Below are positions 25,515-33,091 of a stretch of 64,000 nt of DNA, one piece after another; within the stretch, counting starts at the first letter, position 1; the number at the start of each line of letters is the position of its first letter. The notes beneath the pieces are model-generated. The model did no database searches and was not told where the DNA came from. It saw only the letters and a program-made list of their open reading frames with translations. The stretch comes from Amycolatopsis orientalis DSM 40040 = KCTC 9412 (GTDB lineage Bacteria; Actinomycetota; Actinomycetes; Mycobacteriales; Pseudonocardiaceae), in NCBI RefSeq assembly GCF_000478275.1, contig NZ_ASJB01000045.1, positions 62,001-126,000 of the forward strand. Reading direction: 5' to 3'. The translations under genes and the position numbers were made by a program.

Positions 25515-27176
25515 ATGGCGACCATGAACAACAACTCGGCGCCGCGCCTTCCGCCGTCGGGCCGCCGTCCGCGGACGACGACTTCGGCGCGGCGGGCGGC
25601 GAAACCCGGAGCGCAGTTCGACGGTTATCTCTCGCCGTCGAGACCGCACGCGGGGGCGTACGACGAGATGTTCACCGCCGACGGCACGGTCCGCCAGCCG
25701 TACCGGGCCTTGTACGAGTCGATCTCCGCGCTGACGTCCACGGATCTTTCGTCCCGATCGGCGGCGATCGACCGGGCCATGGTGGATCAGGGCATCACGT
25801 TCTCGCTGTCCGGCCAGGAACGCCCGTTCCCGCTGGACCTGGTGCCGCGCGTGATCACTTCCGCCGAATGGAGCAAACTCGAACGCGGTGTGGCACAACG
25901 GGTCCGCGCGCTGGAGGCCTTCCTGGCCGACATCTACGGCGACCGGCAGATCCTGCGTGAAGGTGTTCTCCCGCGACGGCTGATCACCTCGTGCGAGCAT
26001 TTCCAGCGCGAGGCGTTCGGGATCAACCCGCCCAACGGCGTCCGCATCCACGTGTCCGGAGTGGACCTGGTGCGCGACGAGGAGGGCACGTTCCGGGTCC
26101 TGGAGGACAACCTCCGCAATCCGTCCGGTGTGTCGTACGTGATGGAGAACCGCCGCACGATGGCGCGCGTGTTCCCGGACCTGTTCGCTCAGCACCGGGT
26201 CCGCCCGGTCGGCGACTACGCCTCCCATCTGCTGCGGGCGCTGCGGGCGGCGGCCGCGGCGAACGTCGCCGACCCGATGGTCGTCGTGCTCACCCCGGGG
26301 GTGCACAACTCCGCGTACTTCGAGCATTCGCTGCTGGCCCGGCTGATGGGTGTCGAACTGGTCGAAGGCCGCGACATGTTCTGCCGTGACAACGTCGTCT
26401 ACCTGCGCACCACCGAGGGCGAACAGCAGGTCGACGTCATCTACCGGCGGATCGACGACGAATTCCTCGACCCGGTGCACTACCGGCCGGATTCGGTGCT
26501 CGGGGTGGCCGGGATCCTCAACGCGGCCCGCGCGGGCAACGTGGTGATCGCGAACGCGGTCGGCAACGGCGTCGGCGACGACAAACTCGTCTACACCTAC
26601 GTGCCCGAGATGGTGAAGTACTACCTCAACGAGAAGCCGCTCCTGCCCAACGTGGACACCTTCCGGTGCTGGCTGCCGGACGAGTTCGACCACGTGATGA
26701 GCCATATGGAAGAGCTGGTCGTCAAGCCGGTCGAAGGCTCCGGCGGCTACGGCATCGTCTTCGGGCCGGATGCGACGCCCGCCGAACTGGCCGCGCTGAA
26801 ACGGAAGGTCCGCGCGCACAAACGCGGCTGGATCGCGCAGCCCGTGGTCCAGTTGTCCACCGCTCCCTCCAAAGTGGATGATCGGCTGGCGCCGCGGCAC
26901 GTCGACCTGCGGCCGTTCGCGGTCAACGACGGCAAGGACATCTTCGTGCTGCCGGGCGGACTGACCAGGGTCGCGCTCCCGGAAGGCAGCCTGGTGGTCA
27001 ACTCGTCGCAGGGTGGCGGCTCGAAGGACACCTGGGTACTGGCGCCGCGATCCTCGACGGCGGAGCGGGAGCTGGAACGGCCCGCGCTCGGCGCACTGTC
27101 CCAAGTGGACGGTCTGGTCGCCGAACAGGGGCCAGAGCTGACCACTACCCAGCAACAACAGCAGCAACAGGCATAG
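25515..27176 (+). CDS. Circularly permuted type 2 ATP-grasp protein
   Basis: 553 residues, homologous to M. tuberculosis Rv2411c. Conserved blocks include FPLDLVPRVITSAEW, YGDRQILREGVLPRRLI, HVSGVDLVRDEEGTFRVLEDNLRNPSG (ATP-grasp metal/ATP site), [12 protein letters not shown] and VVKPVEGSGGYGIVFGPDA. Such permuted ATP-grasps are predicted amide-bond-forming ligases. A basic, low-complexity N-terminus precedes the core, and the protein ends in a poly-Gln tract of seven residues. It is followed after nine bases by the alpha-E gene and then the transglutaminase gene. Confidence 0.9.
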   Translation: MATMNNNSAPRLPPSGRRPRTTTSARRAAKPGAQFDGYLSPSRPHAGAYDEMFTADGTVRQPYRALYESISALTSTDLSSRSAAIDRAMVDQGITFSLSGQERPFPLDLVPRVITSAEWSKLERGVAQRVRALEAFLADIYGDRQILREGVLPRRLITSCEHFQREAFGINPPNGVRIHVSGVDLVRDEEGTFRVLEDNLRNPSGVSYVMENRRTMARVFPDLFAQHRVRPVGDYASHLLRALRAAAAANVADPMVVVLTPGVHNSAYFEHSLLARLMGVELVEGRDMFCRDNVVYLRTTEGEQQVDVIYRRIDDEFLDPVHYRPDSVLGVAGILNAARAGNVVIANAVGNGVGDDKLVYTYVPEMVKYYLNEKPLLPNVDTFRCWLPDEFDHVMSHMEELVVKPVEGSGGYGIVFGPDATPAELAALKRKVRAHKRGWIAQPVVQLSTAPSKVDDRLAPRHVDLRPFAVNDGKDIFVLPGGLTRVALPEGSLVVNSSQGGGSKDTWVLAPRSSTAERELERPALGALSQVDGLVAEQGPELTTTQQQQQQQA

Positions 27177-27185
27177 GGAGGCACC

Positions 27186-28133
27186 GTGCTGGCCCGCAAC
27201 GCGGAATCGCTGTACTGGATCGGCCGGTACGTCGAACGTGCCGACGACACCTCCCGGATCCTCAACGTCTCCGTGCACCAGCTGCTCGAAGACGCCAGCG
27301 TCGACCCGGACCACGCGAGCCGTCAGCTGCTCGCCGTCCTCGGCATCTCGCCGGAGGGCATGGACTCGCTCGACGTGTGGAAGCTGACCGAACTGGTCGC
27401 CTACGCCAAGGACAACCCGGCGTCGATCGTCGGTTCGATCAACTCCGCCCGCGAGAACACCCGCGGCGCCCGCGAGGTCGTCTCGACCGAACTGTGGGAA
27501 TGCCTGAACGCGACGTGGAACGCGGTGCCGGACAGGCAGCGGTACGCGCGCCGCGCCGGCCCGCACGCGTTCCTGTCCTTTGTGGAGGAACGGGCGGCGA
27601 TGTTCGCCGGGCTCGCGGATTCGACGATGAGCCGGGACGACGGCTGGCTGTTCATGGTGCTCGGCCGGTCGGTCGAGCGCGCGGACATGGTGGTGCGGCT
27701 GCTGCTTTCGCGGGTGCAGGACAGCGCGTCGTCGCCGGGCTGGATCACGGTGCTCCGGTCGGCGGGCGCGCAGGACACCTACCTGCGGACCTACCGCGGC
27801 GCGCTCGACGCCGCCCGTGTCGTGCAGTTCCTGTTGCGGGACACGCTGTTCCCGCGTTCGGTGTTCCACGCGCTGCGCCAGGCCGAGGAATGCCTGGAGC
27901 AACTGGATCCCGGGGTCAACTCGCGCACCAACGAGAAGTCGGAGGCGTTGCGGCAGCTCGGCCGCGCCCGCAGCGAGCTGGAATTCCTGCGGCCGTCGGA
28001 TCTGCTGGAGGATCTGCCGAAACGGCTCGGCAGCCTGCAGACGTCGATCAAGGACATCGGCGACGCGGTTTCGGTGCAGTTCTTCCATTCGTCGCCGTGG
28101 GTGGCCTGGAGCGGTGCGGAGGTTTCGCTGTGA
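27186..28133 (+). CDS. Alpha-E domain-containing protein
   Basis: 315 residues, all-helical, homologous to Rv2410c. MLARNAESLYWIGRYVERADDTSRIL is the diagnostic start, with SINSARENTRGAREVVSTELWE, FMVLGRSVERADMVVRLLLSR and LEFLRPSDLLEDLPKRLGSLQ later. The alpha-E superfamily almost always travels with a permuted ATP-grasp and a transglutaminase in a predicted peptide-tagging or peptide-synthesis system. The biochemical role is not established. The GTG start follows GGGAGGCACC. It overlaps the next gene by four bases. Confidence 0.9.
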   Translation: MLARNAESLYWIGRYVERADDTSRILNVSVHQLLEDASVDPDHASRQLLAVLGISPEGMDSLDVWKLTELVAYAKDNPASIVGSINSARENTRGAREVVSTELWECLNATWNAVPDRQRYARRAGPHAFLSFVEERAAMFAGLADSTMSRDDGWLFMVLGRSVERADMVVRLLLSRVQDSASSPGWITVLRSAGAQDTYLRTYRGALDAARVVQFLLRDTLFPRSVFHALRQAEECLEQLDPGVNSRTNEKSEALRQLGRARSELEFLRPSDLLEDLPKRLGSLQTSIKDIGDAVSVQFFHSSPWVAWSGAEVSL

Positions 28134-28972
28134 CCTGGCAACTTCGGGTGGCTCACCGGACGGGCTACCGGTACGCGACACCCGCCACGCAGTCGTACAA
28201 CGAGGCGCGGCTGACCCCGCGGTCCGACCGGCGGCAGACCACGGTCGTGAACCGGGTCGAGACGACACCGGCGACCCGTGCCTACCGGTACACCGATTAC
28301 TGGGGCACCGTCGTGACCTCGTTCGACCTTCACGCGCCGCACACCGAGTTCACCGTGCTCGCGACGTCGGTGGTCGAGACCGCCGACGAAAGCGAGCCGA
28401 TCCGCTCGGCGTCGTGGAAGGACCTGCGCGCCGAGACCGTCATCGACCACCGCACCGAGTACCTGACGCCGACCCCGTACACGCCGCGTGATCCGGAGCT
28501 GACGAAGGTCGCGCGCGAACTGCGGAAGGGGCTTGACCCGGCGGAGGCCGTGCTCGCGATCTGCGAGTGGGTCAACAAGCAGCTGAAGTACCAGCCGGGG
28601 ACGACCGGCGTGCACAGCACGGCGACCGACGCCTGGCGCGCACGCGAAGGGGTTTGCCAGGACTTCGCGCATGTGACACTGGTGATGCTGCGAGCGATCG
28701 GCGTCCCGGCGCGGTACGTCTCCGGGTACCTGCACACGAAACCGGAGGCGAAGCTCGGCGAGACGGTCGAAGGCGAGAGCCACGCCTGGGTCGACGTCTG
28801 GACCGGCGGCTGGTGGGCCTACGACCCGACGAACGCGATCCCGGTCGGGACACGGCACGTCTGGGTCGCCTACGGCCGGGACTACGCCGACGTCGCGCCG
28901 CTCAAGGGCATCTTCACCGGCGGCGGTCAGTCCACTTTGGACGTTTCGGTGCAGCTGACCCGGCTGACCTGA
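28130..28972 (+). CDS. Transglutaminase-like cysteine peptidase
   Basis: 280 residues, homologous to Rv2409c. An N-terminal beta domain (LRVAHRTGYRYATPATQSYNEARLTP) precedes the papain-like core. The triad is Cys176 in REGVCQDFAH, His218 in ESHAWVDVW and Asp232 in WAYDPTN. In this gene set it is expected to cleave or transfer the amide product of the ATP-grasp. The GTG start overlaps the alpha-E stop as GTGA. There is no signal peptide. Confidence 0.92.
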   Translation: MTWQLRVAHRTGYRYATPATQSYNEARLTPRSDRRQTTVVNRVETTPATRAYRYTDYWGTVVTSFDLHAPHTEFTVLATSVVETADESEPIRSASWKDLRAETVIDHRTEYLTPTPYTPRDPELTKVARELRKGLDPAEAVLAICEWVNKQLKYQPGTTGVHSTATDAWRAREGVCQDFAHVTLVMLRAIGVPARYVSGYLHTKPEAKLGETVEGESHAWVDVWTGGWWAYDPTNAIPVGTRHVWVAYGRDYADVAPLKGIFTGGGQSTLDVSVQLTRLT

Positions 28973-28976
28973 CCCG

Positions 28977-29981
28977 TCAGGCCCGTCGCCGGAGCAACAG
29001 CCAGAGCAGGTAGGCGCCGCCGAGGGCCGCCGCGACGACGCCCGCCGGCAGCAATGACGACTCCAGCAGGCGCTGGCCGAGATAGTCCGCCGCGACGACC
29101 AGGGCCGCCCCGACGAAGGCCGACGCCACCAGGTTCGGCCCCGGCAGGCGCGTCATCCGGCGCGCCAGTTGCGGTGCGGCGAGGGCGATGAACGGGAGCG
29201 GCCCGGTCGCCGCGGTGGCGGCGGCGACCAGCGCCACGGCCACCAGCACCAGGGTCCGCCGCACGCGGGGGACGTCGACGCCGATCCCGATGGCGGTGTC
29301 GTCGCCCATCTCCAGCATGCGCAGCGCGCGGCCGTTCGCGAACACGATCGGGACGAACACCGCCATCGCGATCGCCAGCGGCACGAAGTAGGTCCAGTCG
29401 CGTCCGGCGAGGTCACCGACCAGCCAGCCGACAGCCTGCGCGGCGGCTTCGAGGTTCGCCTTCACCAGCAGGTACGAGTTCACGCCGACCAGTACCGCGC
29501 TGACCGCGATGCCGAGCAGCACCAGCCGCGAACTCAGCAGTCCGTGCGGCGCGCACAGCGCCATCACGACGGCCGCCGTCAGCAGTCCGCCCGCCAGCGC
29601 GCCGAGCGAGACGACGCCGGGAGCGGAACCGAAGATCAGCAGTGTCGCGATACCGCCGGTCGCCGACCCCGTGGTGAACCCGATGATGTCCGGGCTGCCC
29701 AGCGGATTCCGGGTCACCGTCTGGAAGATCGCGCCCGCCAGCGCCAGCGCGGCGCCGACGAGGATCGCCACCAGCACCCGGGGAAGCCGCCCCATGACGA
29801 CCAGGTACTGCGCCTTCGTCCCCTGGCCCGCCAGGGTCGCGAGCACTTCGCCGGGGCTCATCTCGTAGTCGCCGGTACCGACCGAAAGCACGACGAGGGC
29901 CAGGGTCGCCAGGGCCAGTGCGGCGACGACGGTCAGCGATCGACTGTCCAAACCGGACTCGCGACGGACGAGCGAGGTCAT
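28977..29981 (-). CDS. Iron-siderophore ABC transporter permease (FecCD family, second subunit)
   Basis: 334 residues with about nine or ten membrane helices. Family motifs are RLPRVLVAILVGAALALAGAIFQ, TRNPLGSPDIIGFTTGSATGG, and the ATPase-coupling region GPLPFIALAAPQLARRMT. The start overlaps the upstream permease stop as ATGA. It forms a heterodimeric channel with the gene at 29978-31009. No ATP-binding subunit follows; the next gene downstream is a convergent transglutaminase. Confidence 0.92.
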   Translation of the reverse strand: MTSLVRRESGLDSRSLTVVAALALATLALVVLSVGTGDYEMSPGEVLATLAGQGTKAQYLVVMGRLPRVLVAILVGAALALAGAIFQTVTRNPLGSPDIIGFTTGSATGGIATLLIFGSAPGVVSLGALAGGLLTAAVVMALCAPHGLLSSRLVLLGIAVSAVLVGVNSYLLVKANLEAAAQAVGWLVGDLAGRDWTYFVPLAIAMAVFVPIVFANGRALRMLEMGDDTAIGIGVDVPRVRRTLVLVAVALVAAATAATGPLPFIALAAPQLARRMTRLPGPNLVASAFVGAALVVAADYLGQRLLESSLLPAGVVAAALGGAYLLWLLLRRRA

Positions 29982-31009
29982 CGGCGCACCGCCTTCAGTC
30001 GCCGGGCCACGATCACGAACGCGATGCCGCCGACGACGTCGGTCATCACGCCGACCTGGATCTCGCCCGGTGAGCCGAGCAACCGTCCGAGGACATCGCA
30101 ACCGAGCAGCAGTACCGGCCCGAGCAGTGCCGAAAGCAGCATCACCCAGCGTTCGTCCTGGCCGATCAGCGACCGGACGACGTGCGGGATCATCAGCCCG
30201 ACGAAGGCGATCGGCCCGCAGGCCGCGGTCGCCGCCGCCGACAGCAGCCCGACGGCGACCATCCCGGCGACCCGGACGAGCGCCGGATTCGCGCCGAGAC
30301 CGCGGGCGGTGTCTTCGCCGAGTGCCAGCGCGTTCAGCGCGCGGGCCAGGACGACCGCGATCACCACCCCCGCGACGAAGAAGGGAAGCAGGACGGAGAG
30401 GGCGCCGAGGTCCCGGTTGACCAGCGAGCCGACCAGCCAGAACCGCATGGCCTGCAGATTGTGCGTGTTGATCATCTGCATGCCCTGGTTGATCCCGACG
30501 AACACCGCCTGGATCGCGACACCGGCCAGCACCAGCCGCAGCGGACTGGTGGCGCCCCGCGTCCCGCCGATCACCGAGACCAGCGCGGTGCCCGCCAGCG
30601 CTCCGGCGAAGGCGAACCAGACGTATTCGTCGGGCGACGTCACCGAGAACACCGCCGAACCGAGCACGATCGCGACGGCGGCGCCGTGGTTGATGCCGAG
30701 CAGGCCGGGTTCCGCGACCGGATTGCGGGTGATCGCCTGCATCAGCGAGCCCGCCAGCCCGAGCGCCATCCCGACGAGCAGGCCCAGCACCGTCCGGGGC
30801 AGGCGATCGTCCCGGACGACGACGTCGGTGTAGCGGCCGTCGTAAGCGAAGAGGGCGTGGAGGACTTCGCCGAGGGAAAGGCGGTTCGAGCCGAAGCCGA
30901 TCGACAGCAGGATGACCGCGGCGAGCGCGATGAGCGACCCGGTGAGGACCAGCGTTCTCACGGAAACGCTGGTCCTGGGTGATCTGACGCGCTCCGTGAC
31001 CTGGACCAT
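29978..31009 (-). CDS. Iron-siderophore ABC transporter permease (FecCD family, first subunit)
   Basis: 343 residues with the same architecture. DRLPRTVLGLLVGMALGLAGSLMQAITRNPVAEPGLLGINHGAA opens the conserved core and GPIAFVGLMIPHVVRSLIG is the coupling region. The N-terminus is cytoplasmic and basic. It is divergent from the binding-protein gene, and both promoters flank the iron box at 31021-31039, so expression should rise under iron starvation. Confidence 0.92.
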   Translation of the reverse strand: MVQVTERVRSPRTSVSVRTLVLTGSLIALAAVILLSIGFGSNRLSLGEVLHALFAYDGRYTDVVVRDDRLPRTVLGLLVGMALGLAGSLMQAITRNPVAEPGLLGINHGAAVAIVLGSAVFSVTSPDEYVWFAFAGALAGTALVSVIGGTRGATSPLRLVLAGVAIQAVFVGINQGMQMINTHNLQAMRFWLVGSLVNRDLGALSVLLPFFVAGVVIAVVLARALNALALGEDTARGLGANPALVRVAGMVAVGLLSAAATAACGPIAFVGLMIPHVVRSLIGQDERWVMLLSALLGPVLLLGCDVLGRLLGSPGEIQVGVMTDVVGGIAFVIVARRLKAVRR

Positions 31010-31020
31010 GGCGTTCAGAG

Positions 31021-31039
31021 TAAGCGAAGGCTAGCCTAA
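31021..31039. promoter_or_regulatory. Iron box (DmdR/IdeR-type operator)
   Basis: Read on the minus strand, TTAGGCTAGCCTTCGCTTA matches about 14 of 19 positions of the consensus TTAGGTTAGSCTAACCTAA, with a perfect AGGCTAGCCT core. It lies between divergent siderophore-uptake genes, the expected place for an iron-dependent DtxR-family repressor. Confidence 0.75.
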
Positions 31040-31074
31040 CTACGAATCCGGTTCGACGGCGAAAGAAGATCTCC

Positions 31075-32073
31075 ATGCACCTCTCTCGACGCGGCTTTCT
31101 CGCCGGCACCGCGGCGCTCGGCGCGACCGGCCTCCTGACCGCCTGCGGCTACCAGGAGGAGAAACCCGCGTCCGGGGGCGGCACGACGTGGTCCTACACC
31201 GACGACCGCGGCCGCGAACTCGAAGGTGAGCGGCCGACCCGGATCGTCGCGCAGGTGACCGCCGCCGCGGCGCTGTGGGATCTGGGCGTGAAGTCGGTCG
31301 GGATCTTCGGCCCGTCGAAGTTCGCCGACGGCAAGCCGGACCCGCAGGCGGGCGGCGTCGACCTGAACTCCGTGACCTCGCTCGGGAACGTGTGGAACGA
31401 GTTCAACTTCGACAAGTTCGTCGCGCTGAACCCGCAGCTGCTGATCAGCGTGATGTACCTCAAGGAACAGATGTGGTACGTCCCGGACACGCAGACGGAG
31501 AAGATCGACAAGGCCGCGCCGAGTGTCGGGATCCGGCTGCAGGACATCTCGATGCCCGAGGGGATCGCGAAGTTCATCTCGCTCGCGAAGGCGCTTGGCG
31601 CCGACACGGAAACTCCCGCGATCAAGGCCGCGAAGGAGGAGTACGAGAAGGCTGACGCCGCGCTCGCCGAGGCGGCCAAGAAGGCCGCCGGACTGAAGAT
31701 CCTGCTGGTGTCGGCGCAGAAGGACGCCGTCTACGTCTCGAACGCGCCGAAGTTCGCGACCTCGAAGCACTACCGGAGCAAGGGCCTGGACTTCGTCACG
31801 CCGGAGGCGCCGGACGAGAGCCAGGGCGGGTACTACCAGCAGATCAGCTGGGAGAACATCGGCAAGTACCCCGCCGACGTGATCATGTACGACAACCGCG
31901 GTGGTTCGCTCTCGCTCGGTCCCGACGGGCTCGGCGGCGTGCCGACCTGGACCCAGCTGCCCGCGGTGAAGGCGGGGAAGCTGATCCCGTGGAACAACGA
32001 GACGCCGTTCTCGTACCAGCGCTTCACGCCGCAGCTGACGGAACTGACCGCGGCACTGAACAAGTTCGCGTAG
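31075..32073 (+). CDS. Iron-siderophore ABC transporter, substrate-binding Tat lipoprotein
   Basis: 332 residues. The signal combines a twin-arginine motif (SRRGFLAG, residues 4-11) with a lipobox LLTACG (acyl-Cys24), so it is exported folded and then lipid-anchored. The mature part is a class III binding protein of the FepB/FecB kind: RIVAQVTAAAALWDLGVKSVGIFGP, QLLISVMYLKEQMW and YPADVIMYDNRG. It should deliver a ferric siderophore to the divergent FecCD permeases. It ends directly before a long hairpin. Confidence 0.9.
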   Translation: MHLSRRGFLAGTAALGATGLLTACGYQEEKPASGGGTTWSYTDDRGRELEGERPTRIVAQVTAAAALWDLGVKSVGIFGPSKFADGKPDPQAGGVDLNSVTSLGNVWNEFNFDKFVALNPQLLISVMYLKEQMWYVPDTQTEKIDKAAPSVGIRLQDISMPEGIAKFISLAKALGADTETPAIKAAKEEYEKADAALAEAAKKAAGLKILLVSAQKDAVYVSNAPKFATSKHYRSKGLDFVTPEAPDESQGGYYQQISWENIGKYPADVIMYDNRGGSLSLGPDGLGGVPTWTQLPAVKAGKLIPWNNETPFSYQRFTPQLTELTAALNKFA

Positions 32074-32074
32074 G

Positions 32075-32155
32075 AGCTGAAGGGCCCTTTCCCCTCATCT
32101 CACGCGGTGAAGGGCGCTTTCCTCGCATCGCATGCGGGGAAAGGGCCCTTCAGCT
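32075..32155. terminator. Long hairpin built of 30-bp tandem units
   Basis: A perfect 20-bp stem (32075-32094 with 32136-32155, core GAAGGGCCCTTTCCCC) encloses 41 bases. Inside, two direct 30-bp units start at TGAAGGGC (32078-32107 and 32108-32137), and the 3' arm is an inverted partial third unit. It lies between the convergent binding-protein and hydrolase genes; its 3' arm covers the last codons of the hydrolase. The same unit recurs at 46540-46613. Confidence 0.75.
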
Positions 32156-33007
32156 CAGGAACTCGCGCAACGCCGCCGCGAGGTCGGCCGGGTTGTCCTC
32201 GGCCATGTGGTGCCCGGACTCGATGGCGAAGCCGCGCACGTCCTCGGCCCAGTCGCGCCACACCGCGACCGGGTCGCCGTACAGTTCGCCGAGATCGTCG
32301 AGGCTGGACCACAGGACCAGCACCGGACACGCGATCTTGTTCCCGGCCGCCTTGTCGGCGTCGTCGGCCGCGCGGTCAGGCCCGAGACCGGCTCGGTAGT
32401 CCTCGAGCATGGCGTGGACGGTTTCGGGATCGTGGATCGCGCGCAGGAAGTCGGCGTGGTTCTCGGCGCCCATCGCCTCGGGATCGCCGCCGTACCAAGC
32501 GTCCGGGTCGGCGTTGATCACGCGTTCGGCGGGTTTCGCGAGCTGGCCGAAGAAGAACCAGTGCCACCAGGCCTGCGCGAATTTCGCGTCCGCGCGGGAA
32601 AGATGCTCGCCGATCGGGATGCCGTCGAGGATGGCCAGCTTCGTGACGGCTTCCGGGTGATCGAAGGCCAGCCGGTAGGCGACGGCGCTGCCGCGATCGT
32701 GTCCGGCGACGGCGAACCGTTCGTGGCCGAGGTGCCGCATGAGCGCGACGATGTGCCGGGCCATGGCGCGCTTCGAATGCGCGGAGTGGTCTTCGGTGGT
32801 CTCGGGTTTCGAAGACTGGCCGTAGCCGGGGAGATCCGGGCAGACGACGGTGAACGCGTCCGCGAGCCGGGGCGCGACGTCGTACCAGGTGGTGTGCGTA
32901 CGCGGATGTCCGTGCAGAAGGACGAGAGGCGGTCCCGAACCACCGTGACGGACTCTTAAGGTCGCTTCGCCGACGTCGACGTTCTCAAGCTCGAAACCCT
33001 CGAACAT
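32150..33007 (-). CDS. Alpha/beta hydrolase, haloacetate (fluoroacetate) dehalogenase-like
   Basis: 285 residues. The nucleophile position carries Asp, not Ser: AGHDRGSAVAYRLAFDHP gives Asp104 followed by Arg105, the carboxylate-binding Arg of fluoroacetate dehalogenases. HGHPRTHTTWYDVAPRL is the oxyanion/Arg loop, AWWHWFFFGQ carries the halide-binding His and Trp, and ESGHHMAEDNP the catalytic His266. It would hydrolyse 2-haloacetates to glycolate. A related epoxide-hydrolase-like activity is the alternative. It is monocistronic between two long hairpins. Confidence 0.8.
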   Translation of the reverse strand: MFEGFELENVDVGEATLRVRHGGSGPPLVLLHGHPRTHTTWYDVAPRLADAFTVVCPDLPGYGQSSKPETTEDHSAHSKRAMARHIVALMRHLGHERFAVAGHDRGSAVAYRLAFDHPEAVTKLAILDGIPIGEHLSRADAKFAQAWWHWFFFGQLAKPAERVINADPDAWYGGDPEAMGAENHADFLRAIHDPETVHAMLEDYRAGLGPDRAADDADKAAGNKIACPVLVLWSSLDDLGELYGDPVAVWRDWAEDVRGFAIESGHHMAEDNPADLAAALREFLS

Positions 33008-33025
33008 GATCCTCCCGTACGCGCC

Positions 33026-33072
33026 ATGAAAGGTCCTTTCCTGGCAAATTTTGCAAGGAAAGGACCTTTCAT
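33026..33072. terminator. Long hairpin downstream of the M20 peptidase
   Basis: ATGAAAGGTCCTTTCCT pairs perfectly with AGGAAAGGACCTTTCAT (17 bp). The 13-base loop contains a further GCAAA/TTTGC stem around one T. It lies between the peptidase stop and the start of the next same-strand gene, and resembles the GAAAGGNCCTTTC words of the 32075 hairpin. Confidence 0.75.
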
Positions 33073-33091
33073 CGCAGCGTGAGCGGGGAGA

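Noticed and set aside
25446..28268. A 940-codon open frame on the minus strand.
   Set aside because: It is antisense to the ATP-grasp and alpha-E genes and encodes low-complexity Arg/Val/Glu sequence with no domain.
32078..32137. Tandem 30-bp repeats considered as a CRISPR-like array.
   Set aside because: The units are contiguous with no spacers, there are only two to three of them and no cas genes are near.
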